Positions 1-9,329 of a stretch of DNA of 64,000 bases are shown one piece after another; position 1 is the first letter of the stretch; each line of letters starts with the position of its first letter. A program made the translations under genes and the position numbers. Under the pieces are notes generated by a model. The model saw nothing but the letters and a program-made list of their open reading frames with translations, did not search any database and was not told the origin of the DNA. This DNA is from Sternotherus odoratus (Eukaryota; Chordata; Testudines; Kinosternidae), in the NCBI GenBank assembly GCA_032164245.1, contig JAVMKO010000003.1, positions 3,792,651 through 3,856,650 on the forward strand, written 5' to 3'.

Positions 1-185
1 CGTACTCCACCTCGGCAAGAGGAGTAAGTGGAGTGGACAGGGGATCGGCTGTGGTCGACTCGCTGCCGTGGGGACGGCCAGGTAAGTCAAGCAAAGATAC
101 TGTGACTTCAGCTACACTATTCTCACAGTTGAAGTTGCATATCTTAGGGTCGACCCCCGACCCCCATAGTGTAGCCCAGCCCTAA
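1..185. mobile_element. Non-autonomous DNA transposon (MITE), right part, A1 copy
   Basis: The right end agtgtagcccagccct is the imperfect inverted repeat of the left end agggtctggctacact seen in complete copies at 41417-41708 and 48523-48815. The left half lies outside the window. No transposase frame is present. The superfamily is not certain; hAT-like is inferred from the terminal motif. Confidence 0.7.
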
Positions 186-1001
186 GAGGCTTTAGCTTCC
201 AAGGTGAGATCCCAGGGAAAGTGAGGTGAGGGATTATCAGAAATCAAATGCAGAGACACAAGCGGGGGTTGTGAGTAGGATCAAATCCTTCTGCACGACA
301 GTATCTCCCAGCAGGCAACTGTCTAGAACCTTCCCTTGCTCCCTGCTATGTGTGAAAGAAACACCAATCAAACGACACCCTGTGATGGGGTGTCCACCAT
401 GCATAGGACTGGAAGGGGTTAAGGTTGCCAGACCAAAGATCCATCTAGCCTAGTGTCCTGTCTTCTGAAAGTGGCCAATGGCAAATGCTTCAGAGGGAAT
501 GAACAGAACATGTAACCATCAAGTGATCCATCCCCTGTCGTCCATTTCCAGCTTCAGACAAACAGAGACTGAGGGCACCATACCTGCCCATCCTGGCTAA
601 GAGCCACTGATGAATTTATCTAGTTCTTTTTTGAACCCTGTTTATAGTCTTGGCCTTCTCAACATCCTCTGGCAAGGGCTACACACACACGCTCACATCT
701 TCCTCACCTCAACCAATTTTTGTTAGCTAATCTTTCTGTTGAGATATCACAGGTTCCCCAATCATGCTCACGGCCCCATTGCGCTAGGTGCTGCACATGT
801 GCGTGTGACGAAGGGGTTATTGTTATCGATCAAACGAGTGCCAGCTCCCCCTCTCAGTCCTTCGTTATCCAGTTGATTTCCTTGGGTCAGAGTGGTGTGC
901 CATGCATGCCCCTTTGCACAACAGTGGGAAGGCTGTGCCCAAGTCCCACCTTTTCTCAGCAGGGCCATGTCCCATCTGTCCCTTTCTGCTCTCTCCCACA
1001 G

Positions 1002-2103
1002 GCCAAGTGTGAGGACACTTGCGGTGAGCAACTTCTCCGATTCCTCTATCGAATCCAGCACCTCTTTGCTTTGGAGACCCAGCTCCTTTTCCCAGAGAGA
1101 AGCCTCCATGACTTGGTCAGGGTCCCTCTGCCACGCAAGGGAGATCATGCCTGTTGCGGGCTGGGAGGGATCACTTCCCCTTTATAGGAGCGAGTTGAGA
1201 GAGCCCCTTACCAGCACCAAAGGAACTGAAGAGAAGTTGGAGCTGCACAAGGAGAGGAAGGTTATCTCGGGAGAAGTCTCCCACCTGAGGTCAGAGGCAC
1301 AGGCAGGTGAGAGCAGGGCAGATTTTCCCAGGACCCAACACCACCAGGTTGCCCCAGAGGCATCAGGCTCTGGGCAGCTGACAAGATCCGTCCTTGACTC
1401 TCTCATTGCTGGGCAGGCGGAACAGATCAAGCACCTGACGGATATGTTGAGCAGCTCCCGCCCCTTGGCGGGCCAGGTCTCAGTCTGCCAGCAGTGCCAC
1501 AAGACACATCCAGGAAAGATGAAGGCTAAGAAAACTCTAGAAGAGACACAAGTATCTGCTCAGCAGCCTGGTCTTCGAGACATCACGACTCCACGGGGGC
1601 TTGATGGAACTGCGAATTCAAAGCTCTCCAGGGACCAGCCGTCAACCAGAGTCTGCAAGACGTGCGGTAAGTCTCGACGGAAGAGACCAGATGGCTCTGC
1701 AGGTACTGACGTGCCCAGAAGATCCCATGGAATTCCACAGCGATGGATGCCAGGAGACTCCTCAGCACCATCCAACCACAACAAGATGCCAGTGCTGTGG
1801 CTCCTTCCAGCAGAGAGGAGCAAGACGCAGGCTGGAATGGGGAAAAAGGCTCCCACCAAGCAACCAAAGATGGTGTCCATTGCTACAAGTACAACAGGGC
1901 TGTTGGAAGCTGGGGAGAAAGCAACTAGAAGTCCTGATGGTTCTCGACCAAATGCCTTCAGAGCTAGGACACCATCCCCTTCCACGAAAAAAGTTCCAGC
2001 TCTCAAACGGATTTTAATGTGCCTCAAGCAAAACTTCTCCAAGCTCCACAACAAAGTGAAGTCCCAAATGTCCAGACTCTTTCCAACCTGGAGACCTTCA
2101 TAA
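1002..2103 (+). CDS. Terminal coding exon of an unnamed spliced gene, A1 copy (open frame)
   Basis: The function is not recognised. A pyrimidine-rich acceptor (ctgctctctcccacag) ends at 1001. The exon is entered in phase 2 and stays open for 367 codons to TAA at 2101-2103, with overlapping AATAAA signals 33 bases later, so it is a convincing last exon. The product is hydrophilic, rich in Ser, Lys, Arg and Pro, with two CxxC pairs (VCQQCHKTH and RVCKTCGKS) that could bind metal, and a basic C-terminal helix (KQNFSKLHNKVKSQMSRL). The three small upstream exons found in R1 and R2 all end in phase 2, matching this frame. A1 alone keeps 13 bases (1070-1082) missing from the other copies; with them the phase-2 frame is open throughout. 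The upstream exons of A1 lie outside the window. It could still be a non-coding or pseudogenic copy. Confidence 0.55.
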
Positions 2104-2135
2104 ACAACCAACCTTGTTCCCCTGTTAATAACAAA

Positions 2136-2148
2136 AATAAATAATAAA
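2136..2148 (+). terminator. Tandem poly(A) signals, A1 gene
   Basis: AATAAA occurs at 2136-2141 and again at 2143-2148, 33 bases after the stop codon, and is kept in both other copies (43648-43660 and 50753-50765). Confidence 0.6.
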
Positions 2149-2164
2149 TCACACACATGCATAT

Positions 2165-2660
2165 GTTTGAAGAGGGGCAGGTCATGTGAACAGCGATTCC
2201 TAATCCCAAGACTTATTACTGGGATGTTACATTTTATGCTACCCTAACATCAGACCTGCCAAGCCTCATGCATCTGAGGGGAAGAACTTCTCATTCAGAG
2301 TAATTTCTCTTTTATGATTACTTTTATTACAATAGCCTCTAGAGGCCCCAGTCAGGATTAGGGCCATATCACGTTAGACACTGTGCAAACGCATATAGTG
2401 AAAAAAACATCCCTGCCCTAAAGAATGTACAACCTAGGGGTCAATGTGGTATCTTCATTCACATTGCATAGTGCCTTATTCCATAAATAGTTCCATTGCA
2501 GTCAGGGTAATCCTCCAGGCCCGTTTTAACTAACACATTTGTAAACTCCAGTGTAGTCAGGGAAGTTGTTTTTTTCCTAAGTGACTTAGTTGTCCCATTT
2601 TCAAAAAAGTAACAGGCTCTTAAGAGCCCAAGTCTCATCGATTTTCAATGAAACAGGCTC
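2165..2660. other. Gene-free spacer of A unit, interspersed-repeat-like
   Basis: No exon is supported. AT-richer sequence with decayed repeat character (for example the stretches around 2340-2440 and the aagtgactta / cacctctgtcacttctgaaaatggg pair near 2580-2690). Copies sit at 43677-44170 and 50782-51262; R2 lacks a short ttatgattactt segment there. Confidence 0.4.
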
Positions 2661-2661
2661 T

Positions 2662-2960
2662 TAAGCACCTCTGTCACTTCTGAAAATGGGTCCGGAGCGG
2701 AAAGAGAGGCGGGAAAGGGGTGCAGACGCAGCCAATCGGAGCCCGGGAAGAGACTAGGGCAAGCAGGGAACAGCCAATCAGATCCCCGGAGCGGTGCGGC
2801 CCCGCCCACCGCCGCATTTCGTAGCGGTGCGCGGCTGGCTTCCGACTCCGAGTTGACACCAGAGAGAGCAGAGCGGGACCCCTCCCCCACCCGAACGCTG
2901 CCTGGGCGGGGCGCCGCTGTGGGGATTCCCCGCGGTGCGGCCGTTTATTCCCCCCCGCGG
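2662..2960 (+). promoter_or_regulatory. CpG-island promoter-like region, A1 copy
   Basis: A sharp switch to CpG-rich sequence with two CCAAT boxes (2732-2736, 2774-2778), GC boxes (ccccgccc at 2800-2807, gggcgggg at 2904-2911) and no TATA box is the usual build of a vertebrate housekeeping or testis promoter. The direction is not fixed by sequence. The nearest downstream start codon on + is 4033, so it may drive that gene in A1. The copies at 44170-44475 and 51263-51570 have no such gene after them. Confidence 0.5.
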
Positions 2961-2974
2961 GGCATAGCTTCCCC

Positions 2975-3320
2975 CCCCGACACTGCAGGGCTTGGGCCCC
3001 TCCCCCCACATCACCCCCAAGGGGCAAGGACCCCCCGACACTGCAGAGCATGGCCCCCTCCCCCCACATCACCCCCAAGGGGCAAGGACCCCCCGACACT
3101 GCAGAGCATGGCCCCCTCCCCCCACATCACCCCAAGGGGCAAGGACCCCCCCACATCGCAGGGCATGGCCCCCTCCCCCCACATCACCCCCGAGGGGCAG
3201 GGACCCTCCGACACTGCAGGGCATGACCCCCTCCCCCCACATCAGCCCCAAGGGGCATGGACCCCCCGACACTGCAGGGCATGGCCCTCTCCCCCCACAA
3301 CACTCTGCTGGAAGGGCATG
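2975..3320. repeat. GC-rich minisatellite, about 58-bp unit, A1 copy
   Basis: About six units of the pattern cccctccccccacatcaccc - caaggggcaaggacccccc - gacactgcagggcatgg repeat at 55-60 base spacing (cactgcag at about 2981, 3039, 3097, 3212, 3270). It yields long open frames on both strands that are repeat artefacts. Confidence 0.9.
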
Positions 3321-4032
3321 GACCCCCGAGGGATGTTGCAGGGCCTGGTCCACCTCCCCCATCCCCCCAGCACTGTCTCCCTGGGGTACATAAGCCTCTT
3401 TCCTCCCACACACAATGTCCCCCCACCCCCGTGACATTGCAGGGCATGAGCCCCTACCCCAGTGTGAGGGGCACAACACCTACTCCCAAACTGGCACTGC
3501 AGGGTAAAACTTCCCCTCCCACCCACCCACCTATGCCCCTCGGCACGAACTCTGGAAGGGCAGAGGGTCAGGTTGCAACACGGCTTGAAAACGTGAAAAA
3601 CACTGGCACAATGTGTGGCCAACTGTTGAAATCTGGACAAAGTGAGGGCGGGGGTCTGGGGCGGGGGTCCTGACCCCGGGCAGGCAGCTCTCACGGCCCC
3701 AGGGCAGCAGGGCAGGGCCGTGGTGGCATTGCCAAGCGTGGGGCTGGTCTCGCCCCAGGGCCGGGCAGGCAGTGGACAGCCCGTGGCGAGCGGCTCTGGA
3801 AGCCCAGCCGGGGGGAGAGCTCCCCTGGCCCTGGGAGCGTGGCGGGGAGACCTGGCTAGCCCGGCTCCGCTCCCTATTGTGAAGTGTAGGCGGCATCACC
3901 TGGTCTGTGCTGAGCCCAGGGCATGCCGGGGCCTGGCGCGGCGCCATTGTGCTGTGGGGATCGCACGTGTGGCACTGAGCACCCAGCCCAGCGGGGCTCA
4001 GACCCGCTGCTGTGCCAGGGCTGCCCTAGGCC
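3321..4032. other. GC-rich spacer between A1 and the 4033 gene
   Basis: The first part (to 3640) is the A-unit tail. After the junction come GC boxes (gggcgggg near 3650 and 3660) and CpG-rich sequence that may act as 5' flank or 5' UTR of the gene starting at 4033. No exon is supported. Confidence 0.35.
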
Positions 4033-5376
4033 ATGAGCGAGCTGTTCCCCTGTCTGAGCTCGGGGGGGGCCCTGGCCCTGCTGCTGGCTGGGCTCTTGGC
4101 TCTCTGGAGCCTGGCACCGTTTATCGTGAGTGGGGGCCAGGTGGGGGGCAGGCCCAGTTGGGGGTGAGTGGGGGCCGGGTGGGGGGCAGGCCCAGCCAGC
4201 GTGGAGAACACCAGGTTCATTCGTCGACAGGAGCCAGCGTGGGGCAGACTTGTTAGCACAGGAATGAGGGACTTTCAGCCAAGTCCATCCTGGGGGAGGG
4301 TGCCCAGGGCCGTGGAGCCCCCGCCCCCGCGCTCTCAGGGCCCTGGCGGACTCAGCGGGTCGTGATTTGGGGGTCGGCAGCGTCACCCGGCCATGGCTTC
4401 ACCCTGTAGGCCCAACAGAAATCGGTGGGTGACCTGCCAGGCCTGGGGGGGGGGGGGGGCTGTGTGGGGAGCTGCCTGGCAGTGCCCAGCAGTCCCTGGC
4501 TCCGGGGTTACAGGGGGGCGGCAGTGACAGGCTCCGGGCTGGGTGTCCCGTTTGGCCGCGGGGGGCTGAGCCGAGCCGTGATGGCCGCCCGTGTGTTCCC
4601 AGCAGGCCCAGCACAGGAGGATGAACCAGAAGGGCCGCCGGAGAACACGGCCAGGTGAGCAGCCTCCTCCTCCCCCCACAGCTGCGGGGCTCGGTCCGGC
4701 AGCCCCCCAGCAGCTAACGATCTGCTCTGTGTCTCCGCCAGCCGCCTCTGCGCTCAGGGAGCAGGGAGCCCGGGAGAGAGAGCCGTCCCTCGGGGCCAGG
4801 TAGGCACCCCCCAGCACCGGGCTGGGGGGCTGTCACGGAGTGAGGGGGAGGCAAGGCCCTGCACCCCACTTCCTGCGGTCCCCCGGGACTCTCCGCCAGC
4901 CCGTAACACAGGAGAGTTATCAGGGACGACAGGAACTAGGTCCGACTCCGAGCTCGTAGGCACAACCAGGACCCCTCAGACCAGGGCCCCTCAGTCGGGT
5001 CCTCCTGGGGGGCAGGGAGATTAAACCCCAGACCTGGGGGGCTCCCGCCGCTTCCCCAGCCAGCTCCAAACTCCGACTCCCCCAGCCCCCTCTTGGCTCC
5101 TCCAGCCTTCGTCCAGTTTCCTGGGCAGGTGTCACCTGCTCCCAACCCCCGTCCCGGCTCAGGTCACAACCCCGGGATCAACCAATGGGACACTCCCAGG
5201 GCGAATCCGGCAGAGGGGCGGGGGCGGGAGAGGCCCGGTTCATGGCGCTGACCCGGCTTCTTTCCTGCAGCTGCCCGGGGCTGTGCCAGGAGCTGCCCAC
5301 GGGCCTCACACTGCACATGGTGGAGCGGGACCTGCAGCATCTCGCCCGGCACCTGGGCGAACTCACCAGCCCATAA
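4033..5376 (+). CDS. Small spliced gene with N-terminal hydrophobic segment (five-exon model)
   Basis: The family is not recognised. Proposed exons: 4033-4125 (ATG; MSELFPCLSSGGALALLLAG followed by more Leu/Ala/Trp, a signal peptide or signal anchor; donor gtgagt), an optional 15-bp microexon 4410-4424 (AQQKS; donor gtgggt), 4606-4654 (basic stretch RRMNQKGRRRTRP; donor gtgagc), 4742-4799 (donor gtaggc) and 5271-5376 (acceptor ctttcctgcag; CPGLCQELPTGLTLHMVERD then LQHLARHLGELTSP and TAA). Phases are 0, 0, 1, 2 and agree at every join, giving 101 residues, or 106 with the microexon. A hydrophobic N terminus followed by a cluster of Arg suggests a short type III or signal-anchored membrane protein with a helical C terminus. 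The intron before the last exon holds an LTR-like insert. An alternative last exon is at 5749. The exon calls rest on splice-site and phase logic only. Confidence 0.5.
4831..5168 (-). mobile_element. LTR-like insertion in intron
   Basis: The stretch runs from tgtcacggag to aggtcaca, which read on the minus strand gives a TG...CA element starting TGTGACCTGAG. It resembles the LTR family seen at 11852-12636. No clear target-site duplication is visible. Confidence 0.5.
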
Positions 5377-5748
5377 GGGGGAGAGGGGCTGGGTGTGGGG
5401 CCGGGGTCCCCTCGGGGCCCCTCACCCTCTCTCAGCACACAGCCTCCACATCGGCCGTGGGGGAGGGCAGCACTTGAGTCTGGCCAGATGCCTATTTGGC
5501 ACTTCACGGAGCCCTCCTGCCCCCCAGATCTGCGCCTCCCCGCCCCCCATGGAGCTTGTGCCCCAGCCCAGCCGGTACCTTGGGACCGTGGATGGGCCCC
5601 GTTCCCCCCATCCCAGATCCCCGTCCCCACTGACAGCCCCGTCCCGCGTCGGCCCTGCCCCACCCAGATCCCACTGACAGCAGCCCCGCTGCTGCCGAGG
5701 GCCGCTCCCGGCAGGCTCAGGCTGACGCCCGGCTTGTTCTCCCCACAG

Positions 5749-5882
5749 GGCAGGGCCTGCAGGAGGCGCTGATCTTTGGCTGCCAGGGGGCCGGCAGGAA
5801 GTGTGGGGTCCAGGGCTATGACAGCATCGTGCGAGCCGAGGAGATGGCCCCCCGGGCACAAGGAGGCTACGGCTGGTGCTGA
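5749..5882 (+). CDS. Candidate alternative or separate terminal exon
   Basis: The acceptor gttctccccacag ends at 5748. In phase 1 the exon encodes 43 residues (begins [19 protein letters not shown], ends RAQGGYGWC) and stops at TGA 5880-5882; AGTAAA follows at 5961. The phase fits a direct splice from the exon ending 4654, which would replace the 4742 and 5271 exons and give a 96-residue isoform if the microexon is used. It does not fit after the 5271 exon, which has its own stop. Either alternative splicing or a second gene explains it. No known domain is seen. Confidence 0.45.
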
Positions 5883-5960
5883 CTGCTGGGAGTTCTGAGC
5901 GGTTGGCGCCGGGCGCCGCTGTACCAGGCCCGGCGGGTCCCCTCCCCGTCCAGTGTCATC

Positions 5961-5966
5961 AGTAAA
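5961..5966 (+). terminator. Poly(A) signal variant AGTAAA
   Basis: AGTAAA, a common AATAAA variant, lies 79 bases after the TGA of the 5749-5882 exon in otherwise GC-rich sequence. Confidence 0.4.
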
Positions 5967-6371
5967 CGCTTGGGAACAGCCGCAGGGCTGGCTCTTCTCG
6001 GCACAGCGCAGTCCCGCCGGCAGGGCCCAGCGCTGTGGTGGGCTCGGATCTGGGGGTCGCGCAGCCGCTCCTGGGGACAGCAGAGCCTGGGGCTGGCACT
6101 GTGGTGCCTGGAGCCTGTGGCCCTGAGCTAGACCCCGCTGCGGGTGGCTCCCCACTGCTACCCGCCCTAGAGGGAGCTGCCCAGTGGACCCCGCCAAGAG
6201 CTGCCTCTGCAGAACAAGCTCCTCATGCCAGGGGCTGCCACCAGGCCCCTTCCCTCTGACCCCGGCTCGAGCCCTTGGCAGGAAGGGGGAGGGTTGGGGA
6301 CAGGTGGAGCCGTCTGAAGGAGAGAGGTGCCCGGGGGGCAGGGAGCAGGGCCATGCTCCCCTGTCCCCCAG

Positions 6372-6420
6372 GCCCCTGGATGCCAATGCGGAGCAGCAGC
6401 TGCTGTGTGAGGAGCACGAG
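6372..6420 (+). CDS. Candidate 49-bp internal exon
   Basis: It is flanked by acceptor tgtcccccag and a weak donor gtgccc. Entered in phase 2 it reads PLDANAEQQLLCEEHE and leaves in phase 0. The same exon, slightly changed, begins the 85-bp repeat array at 6686, where the donor is gtaggc. The gene it belongs to is unknown; the terminal exons of the B units downstream are one possibility. Confidence 0.35.
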
Positions 6421-6685
6421 GTGCCCACCTCTGGGCTCCCCAGGCCCCGGCCTCCATTCTGACTGGGATGGGGGGGTCCCAGATGAAGGCCGAAGTGCCC
6501 CAGGGCCTGGCTCCCAGGGAGCTCTCAGCACGTCTGGCCTGAGAGGAGCGGGAGGGTCTCAGGAGCTGTGGCCAGCGGCTGAGCAGAGGGACTGGCCTGG
6601 GGCCATGGGGTCCTGGGGGGCCGTCTGAAGGAGAGAGGTGCCCGGGGGGGGGCGGGGAGCAGGGCCATGATCCCCTGTCTCCCAG

Positions 6686-7110
6686 GCCCCTGCACGCCAA
6701 TGCGGAGCAGCAGCTGCTGTGTGAGGAGCACGAGGTAGGCAGCAGGCCGTAGTGGAGGGGCTGGCCCCTGGCCCCTGCACTCCAATGCGGAGCAGCAGCT
6801 GCTGTGTGAGGAGCACGAGGTAGGCAGCAGGCCGTAGTGGAGGGGCTGGCCCCTGGCCCCTGCACTCCAATGCGGAGCAGCAGCTGCTGTGTGAGGAGCA
6901 CTAGGTAGGCAGCAGGCCGTAGTGGAGGGGCTGGCCCCTGGCCCCTGCACTCCAATGCGGAGCAGCAGCTGCTGTGTGAGGAGCACGAGGTAGGCAGCAG
7001 GCCGTAGTGGAGGGGCTGGCCCCTGGCCCCTGCACTCCAATGCGGAGCAGCAGCTGCTGTGTGAGGAGCACGAGGTAGGCAGCAGGCCGTAGTGGAGGGG
7101 CTGGCCCCTG
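6686..7110. repeat. 85-bp minisatellite carrying an exon and its 5' splice site, five units
   Basis: Units start at 6686, 6771, 6856, 6941 and 7026; tgcggagcag recurs at exactly 85-base steps. Each unit holds the 49-bp exon-like segment (AEQQLLCEEHE), the donor gtaggc and 36 bases of intron. Only the first unit has an AG acceptor (cccag ending 6685); later units are preceded by ccctg, so they could not be spliced in. One unit has cac-tag instead of cac-gag. Because 85 is not a multiple of 3, long minus-strand frames with alternating repeats arise here and are artefacts. Confidence 0.92.
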
Positions 7111-7757
7111 GCTGGGGGTGCACTGCTCCACCCGGGTTGGCCAGGGGGCCTGTGGTGTCCATCTCGGGGGCAGGGGTTAAACCCCTGGCTCTCCCCAAAG
7201 GGAATGGTCCCTGGGTCCAGCTGATGGAAGGCTCCCCCCCCCCCTTCTCCCGCCCTCCGGCTCGGGGCCAGGCCCCACTGGCAGGGTGGGGGGCTGAGGG
7301 ACGGGCATGCTGCCGGGGTACTCACAGAGCCCTGGCACCCAGCCCCAGAGCAGGGTCACTGGGTGGCCCAGGCAGCTGCTGCCTGCTCAGAGCGGGGCCC
7401 GAGGGAGATTTCGGGATGGCCTCAGCCCCCTGACAGGCAGGAGGCAGCCTGGGCTGGGCAAACTCCTTCCCCCCACCAGTACGTGCCCCCTCCCCCCCCA
7501 TGGCTCCGGGGGGGTCACAGTGCAGCCAACGAAGGGGGCAGCCGCCCTGGGGTCAATGGATCTTTTTCTCTTTCAACTTGTAAGTTACATGATCGATTGC
7601 ACATGTCCCAGTGCCCCCCCCAACTCCTCTGTCCAGGCAGCTTCTGCCCCTCTTGGGGGCCAGGTGGGGGTCCAGTTCAGAGCTGGTGAGGGGGACCCTG
7701 CGTTGATGGCCTGCAGCCCCCTGTCACGTTACTGAAATAATTTGGGATCATACAGAT
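7111..7757. other. GC-rich spacer with homology to the B-unit 3' flank
   Basis: No exon is supported. Around 7672-7715 the sequence cagttcagagctggtgaggg followed by a ctgcagcccc block matches the flank just after the B-unit terminal exon (about 12885-12935), and a gatctttttctcttt tract at 7557 resembles the acceptor tract there. This may be a decayed relative of the B-unit gene 3' end. Confidence 0.35.
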
Positions 7758-8080
7758 CAGTGGTTCTCAAACTTGTGAGAACCGCGACCCTTTTATGACT
7801 TGCGGCTTTTCGGCGCGCCCCTCGTATGTCCGCCAAAAAGCCGCCGAATTGATTATTTCCGCATTCCGGGGCATTTCAAGGACGTTCCTCTCGCTCCCGA
7901 CTCTCGGCCGAAGTGATTGCTTCCGCTTTCGCAAGTGCTTCGGCGGAGGATCGGCAGAGTGAGTATCTCCGCCGAAAAGCCGCCGAATTCGGAAATAATC
8001 AATTCGGCGGCTTCACAGCGGCCACGGGGGCTCGCACGCCGTCAGGAATCACTCGGCAACCCCCCCTTTGAGAGCCGCTG
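7758..8080. mobile_element. hAT-like MITE with palindromic interior
   Basis: The left end cagtggttctcaaa and right end tttgagagccgctg are inverted repeats matching at 12 of 14 positions. Inside, gccgaattgattatttccg near 7843 is answered by cggaaataatcaattcggc near 7990, so the element can fold into a long hairpin. No transposase is encoded. Confidence 0.7.
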
Positions 8081-8114
8081 GTGCAACCAAGATCTCTACG
8101 ACCAGGTTCTGGAT

Positions 8115-9104
8115 TGCTGATTATGACTAGGCCATTGATATGTGTGTATCAATTTTGCGGTTGAAGTGATGAATATTGGCTCTGGACGGTCTGTCTTTCC
8201 AAATATTGTGCTCTGCTGGGGGGGACATTCCAGGACACTGGGCGTCAGCTTTGCTTGAGCTACTTGATGGCCCATTAAGGACTATCAGCGACACAATTAA
8301 CTTTGTCCACACGCAAGCTTCTCCAGGAATTTGGCCTGGCTGGTCAGAAACTGAATCTTGCAGAGTCTGGTAATTGGACCATGTGACTATGAACCTCCAT
8401 TTTGCAACTGGACTCTGCATAAGAAGGGGGGGGGGGGTCTTCGCCCACAAGAGGAAGTCTATAAAACCTGGGAGACACTTCCTCCATTTTGTCTTCAATC
8501 TCCAGCCTTCAGCCTGCCTTCTTCCCAGCTCTGGATGGAACTTTGCTACACAGGGGAACTCTGGCCAAAGGTGCTGACCCATCTCTGGAGGGGATGCTTT
8601 CCAGAGACTGTGATTTGAACCTGCAGTTATCCTACCTTTGCTGCAAGCCTGAGATTTGCCTCACTGCATGTAATTGATTTCTTTGAACCATTCCTAACCC
8701 TCACCTATACCTTTTTCCTTGTACAATAAACCTTTCGATTTTAGATTCTAACGGGTTGGCAACAGCGTGATTTGTGGGAAGATCGGATTGGTATATTGAC
8801 CTGGGTCTGGGGCCTGATTCTTTGGAAAATCGTTTTCTTTATTTGGGGCATTGGTTTTCATAACCATTGGTCCCCAGGACAGGTGGCTGCTGGTGGTGAC
8901 ACTGGGAACCTGGAGTGTCTTAAGGGGATTGCTTGTGTGACTTGTGGTTAGCCAGTGGGGCGAAACCAAAGTCTTTTCTGTTCGGCTGGTTTGGTTTGCC
9001 TTAGTGTGGAGAAACCCCAGCCTTGGGCTATAACTGCCCCTTTGGAAGCAATTTGTCCTGATTTGGCACTCACAGTTGATCCCACCAGGAACAGCACCGT
9101 CACA
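8115..9104 (+). mobile_element. Solo LTR-like element, 5'-truncated
   Basis: It shares sequence over most of its length with the minus-strand LTR at 61045-62382, which starts TGTGACG and ends CACA. This copy lacks the first part of U3. It has a TATA box (ctataaaa, 8459-8466) and AATAAA (8725-8730), marking U3, R and U5. It ends just before the left border of B1 and is absent before B2 and B3. No coding region follows on the plus strand. Confidence 0.6.
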
Positions 9105-9329
9105 CCCCAGCAGTATGTATATACTGGGAGAATCTGGGGTCAGTATCACAGGGGAAACATGTAGTGGTGACCTACGTGAGGGTGGCCATAATAAGTCGAG
9201 ATCTTTTCTGGCCTTTTCCTGTCTCAACATCAGGGTAGGCACTGACCAGCCCGCTCCATGCGTATTTTCCAACAGCTCAAAGCTGTTCCCTCTTGCTAGC
9301 CAAGAAGGGTGGCCGACAGGATGGAGAGG

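Larger units (their letters stand above)
1..3640. repeat. Segmental duplication, A unit, partial copy A1
   Basis: This stretch matches 41526-45203 and 48630-52296 almost base for base, including MITE end, terminal exon, 3' UTR, CpG island and minisatellite. The left side is cut by the window edge. Homology stops at 3640, after the bases ctggacaa, where the other two copies continue into tcctgcag. Beyond that point A1 continues into single-copy sequence, so it lies at a different locus from the R1/R2 tandem pair. Confidence 0.95.

Noticed and set aside
2674..3694. Overlapping open frames on both strands across the 58-bp minisatellite (also at 44.2-45.2 and 51.3-52.3 kb)
   Set aside because: Low-complexity C-rich repeat; every frame is open because stop codons are AT-rich.
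6167..7325. Long minus-strand open frames (343 and 266 codons) with repeats of a CSSHSSCCSAL-type motif
   Set aside because: They are produced by the 85-bp minisatellite read in changing phase, and have no start, splice or homology support.
8748..9272. 174-codon minus-strand frame at the B1 left border
   Set aside because: It runs across the LTR/B1 junction on the antisense of the LTR; the related frames at 17678-18109 and 26545-26976 cross other junctions with different content, so it is not a gene.
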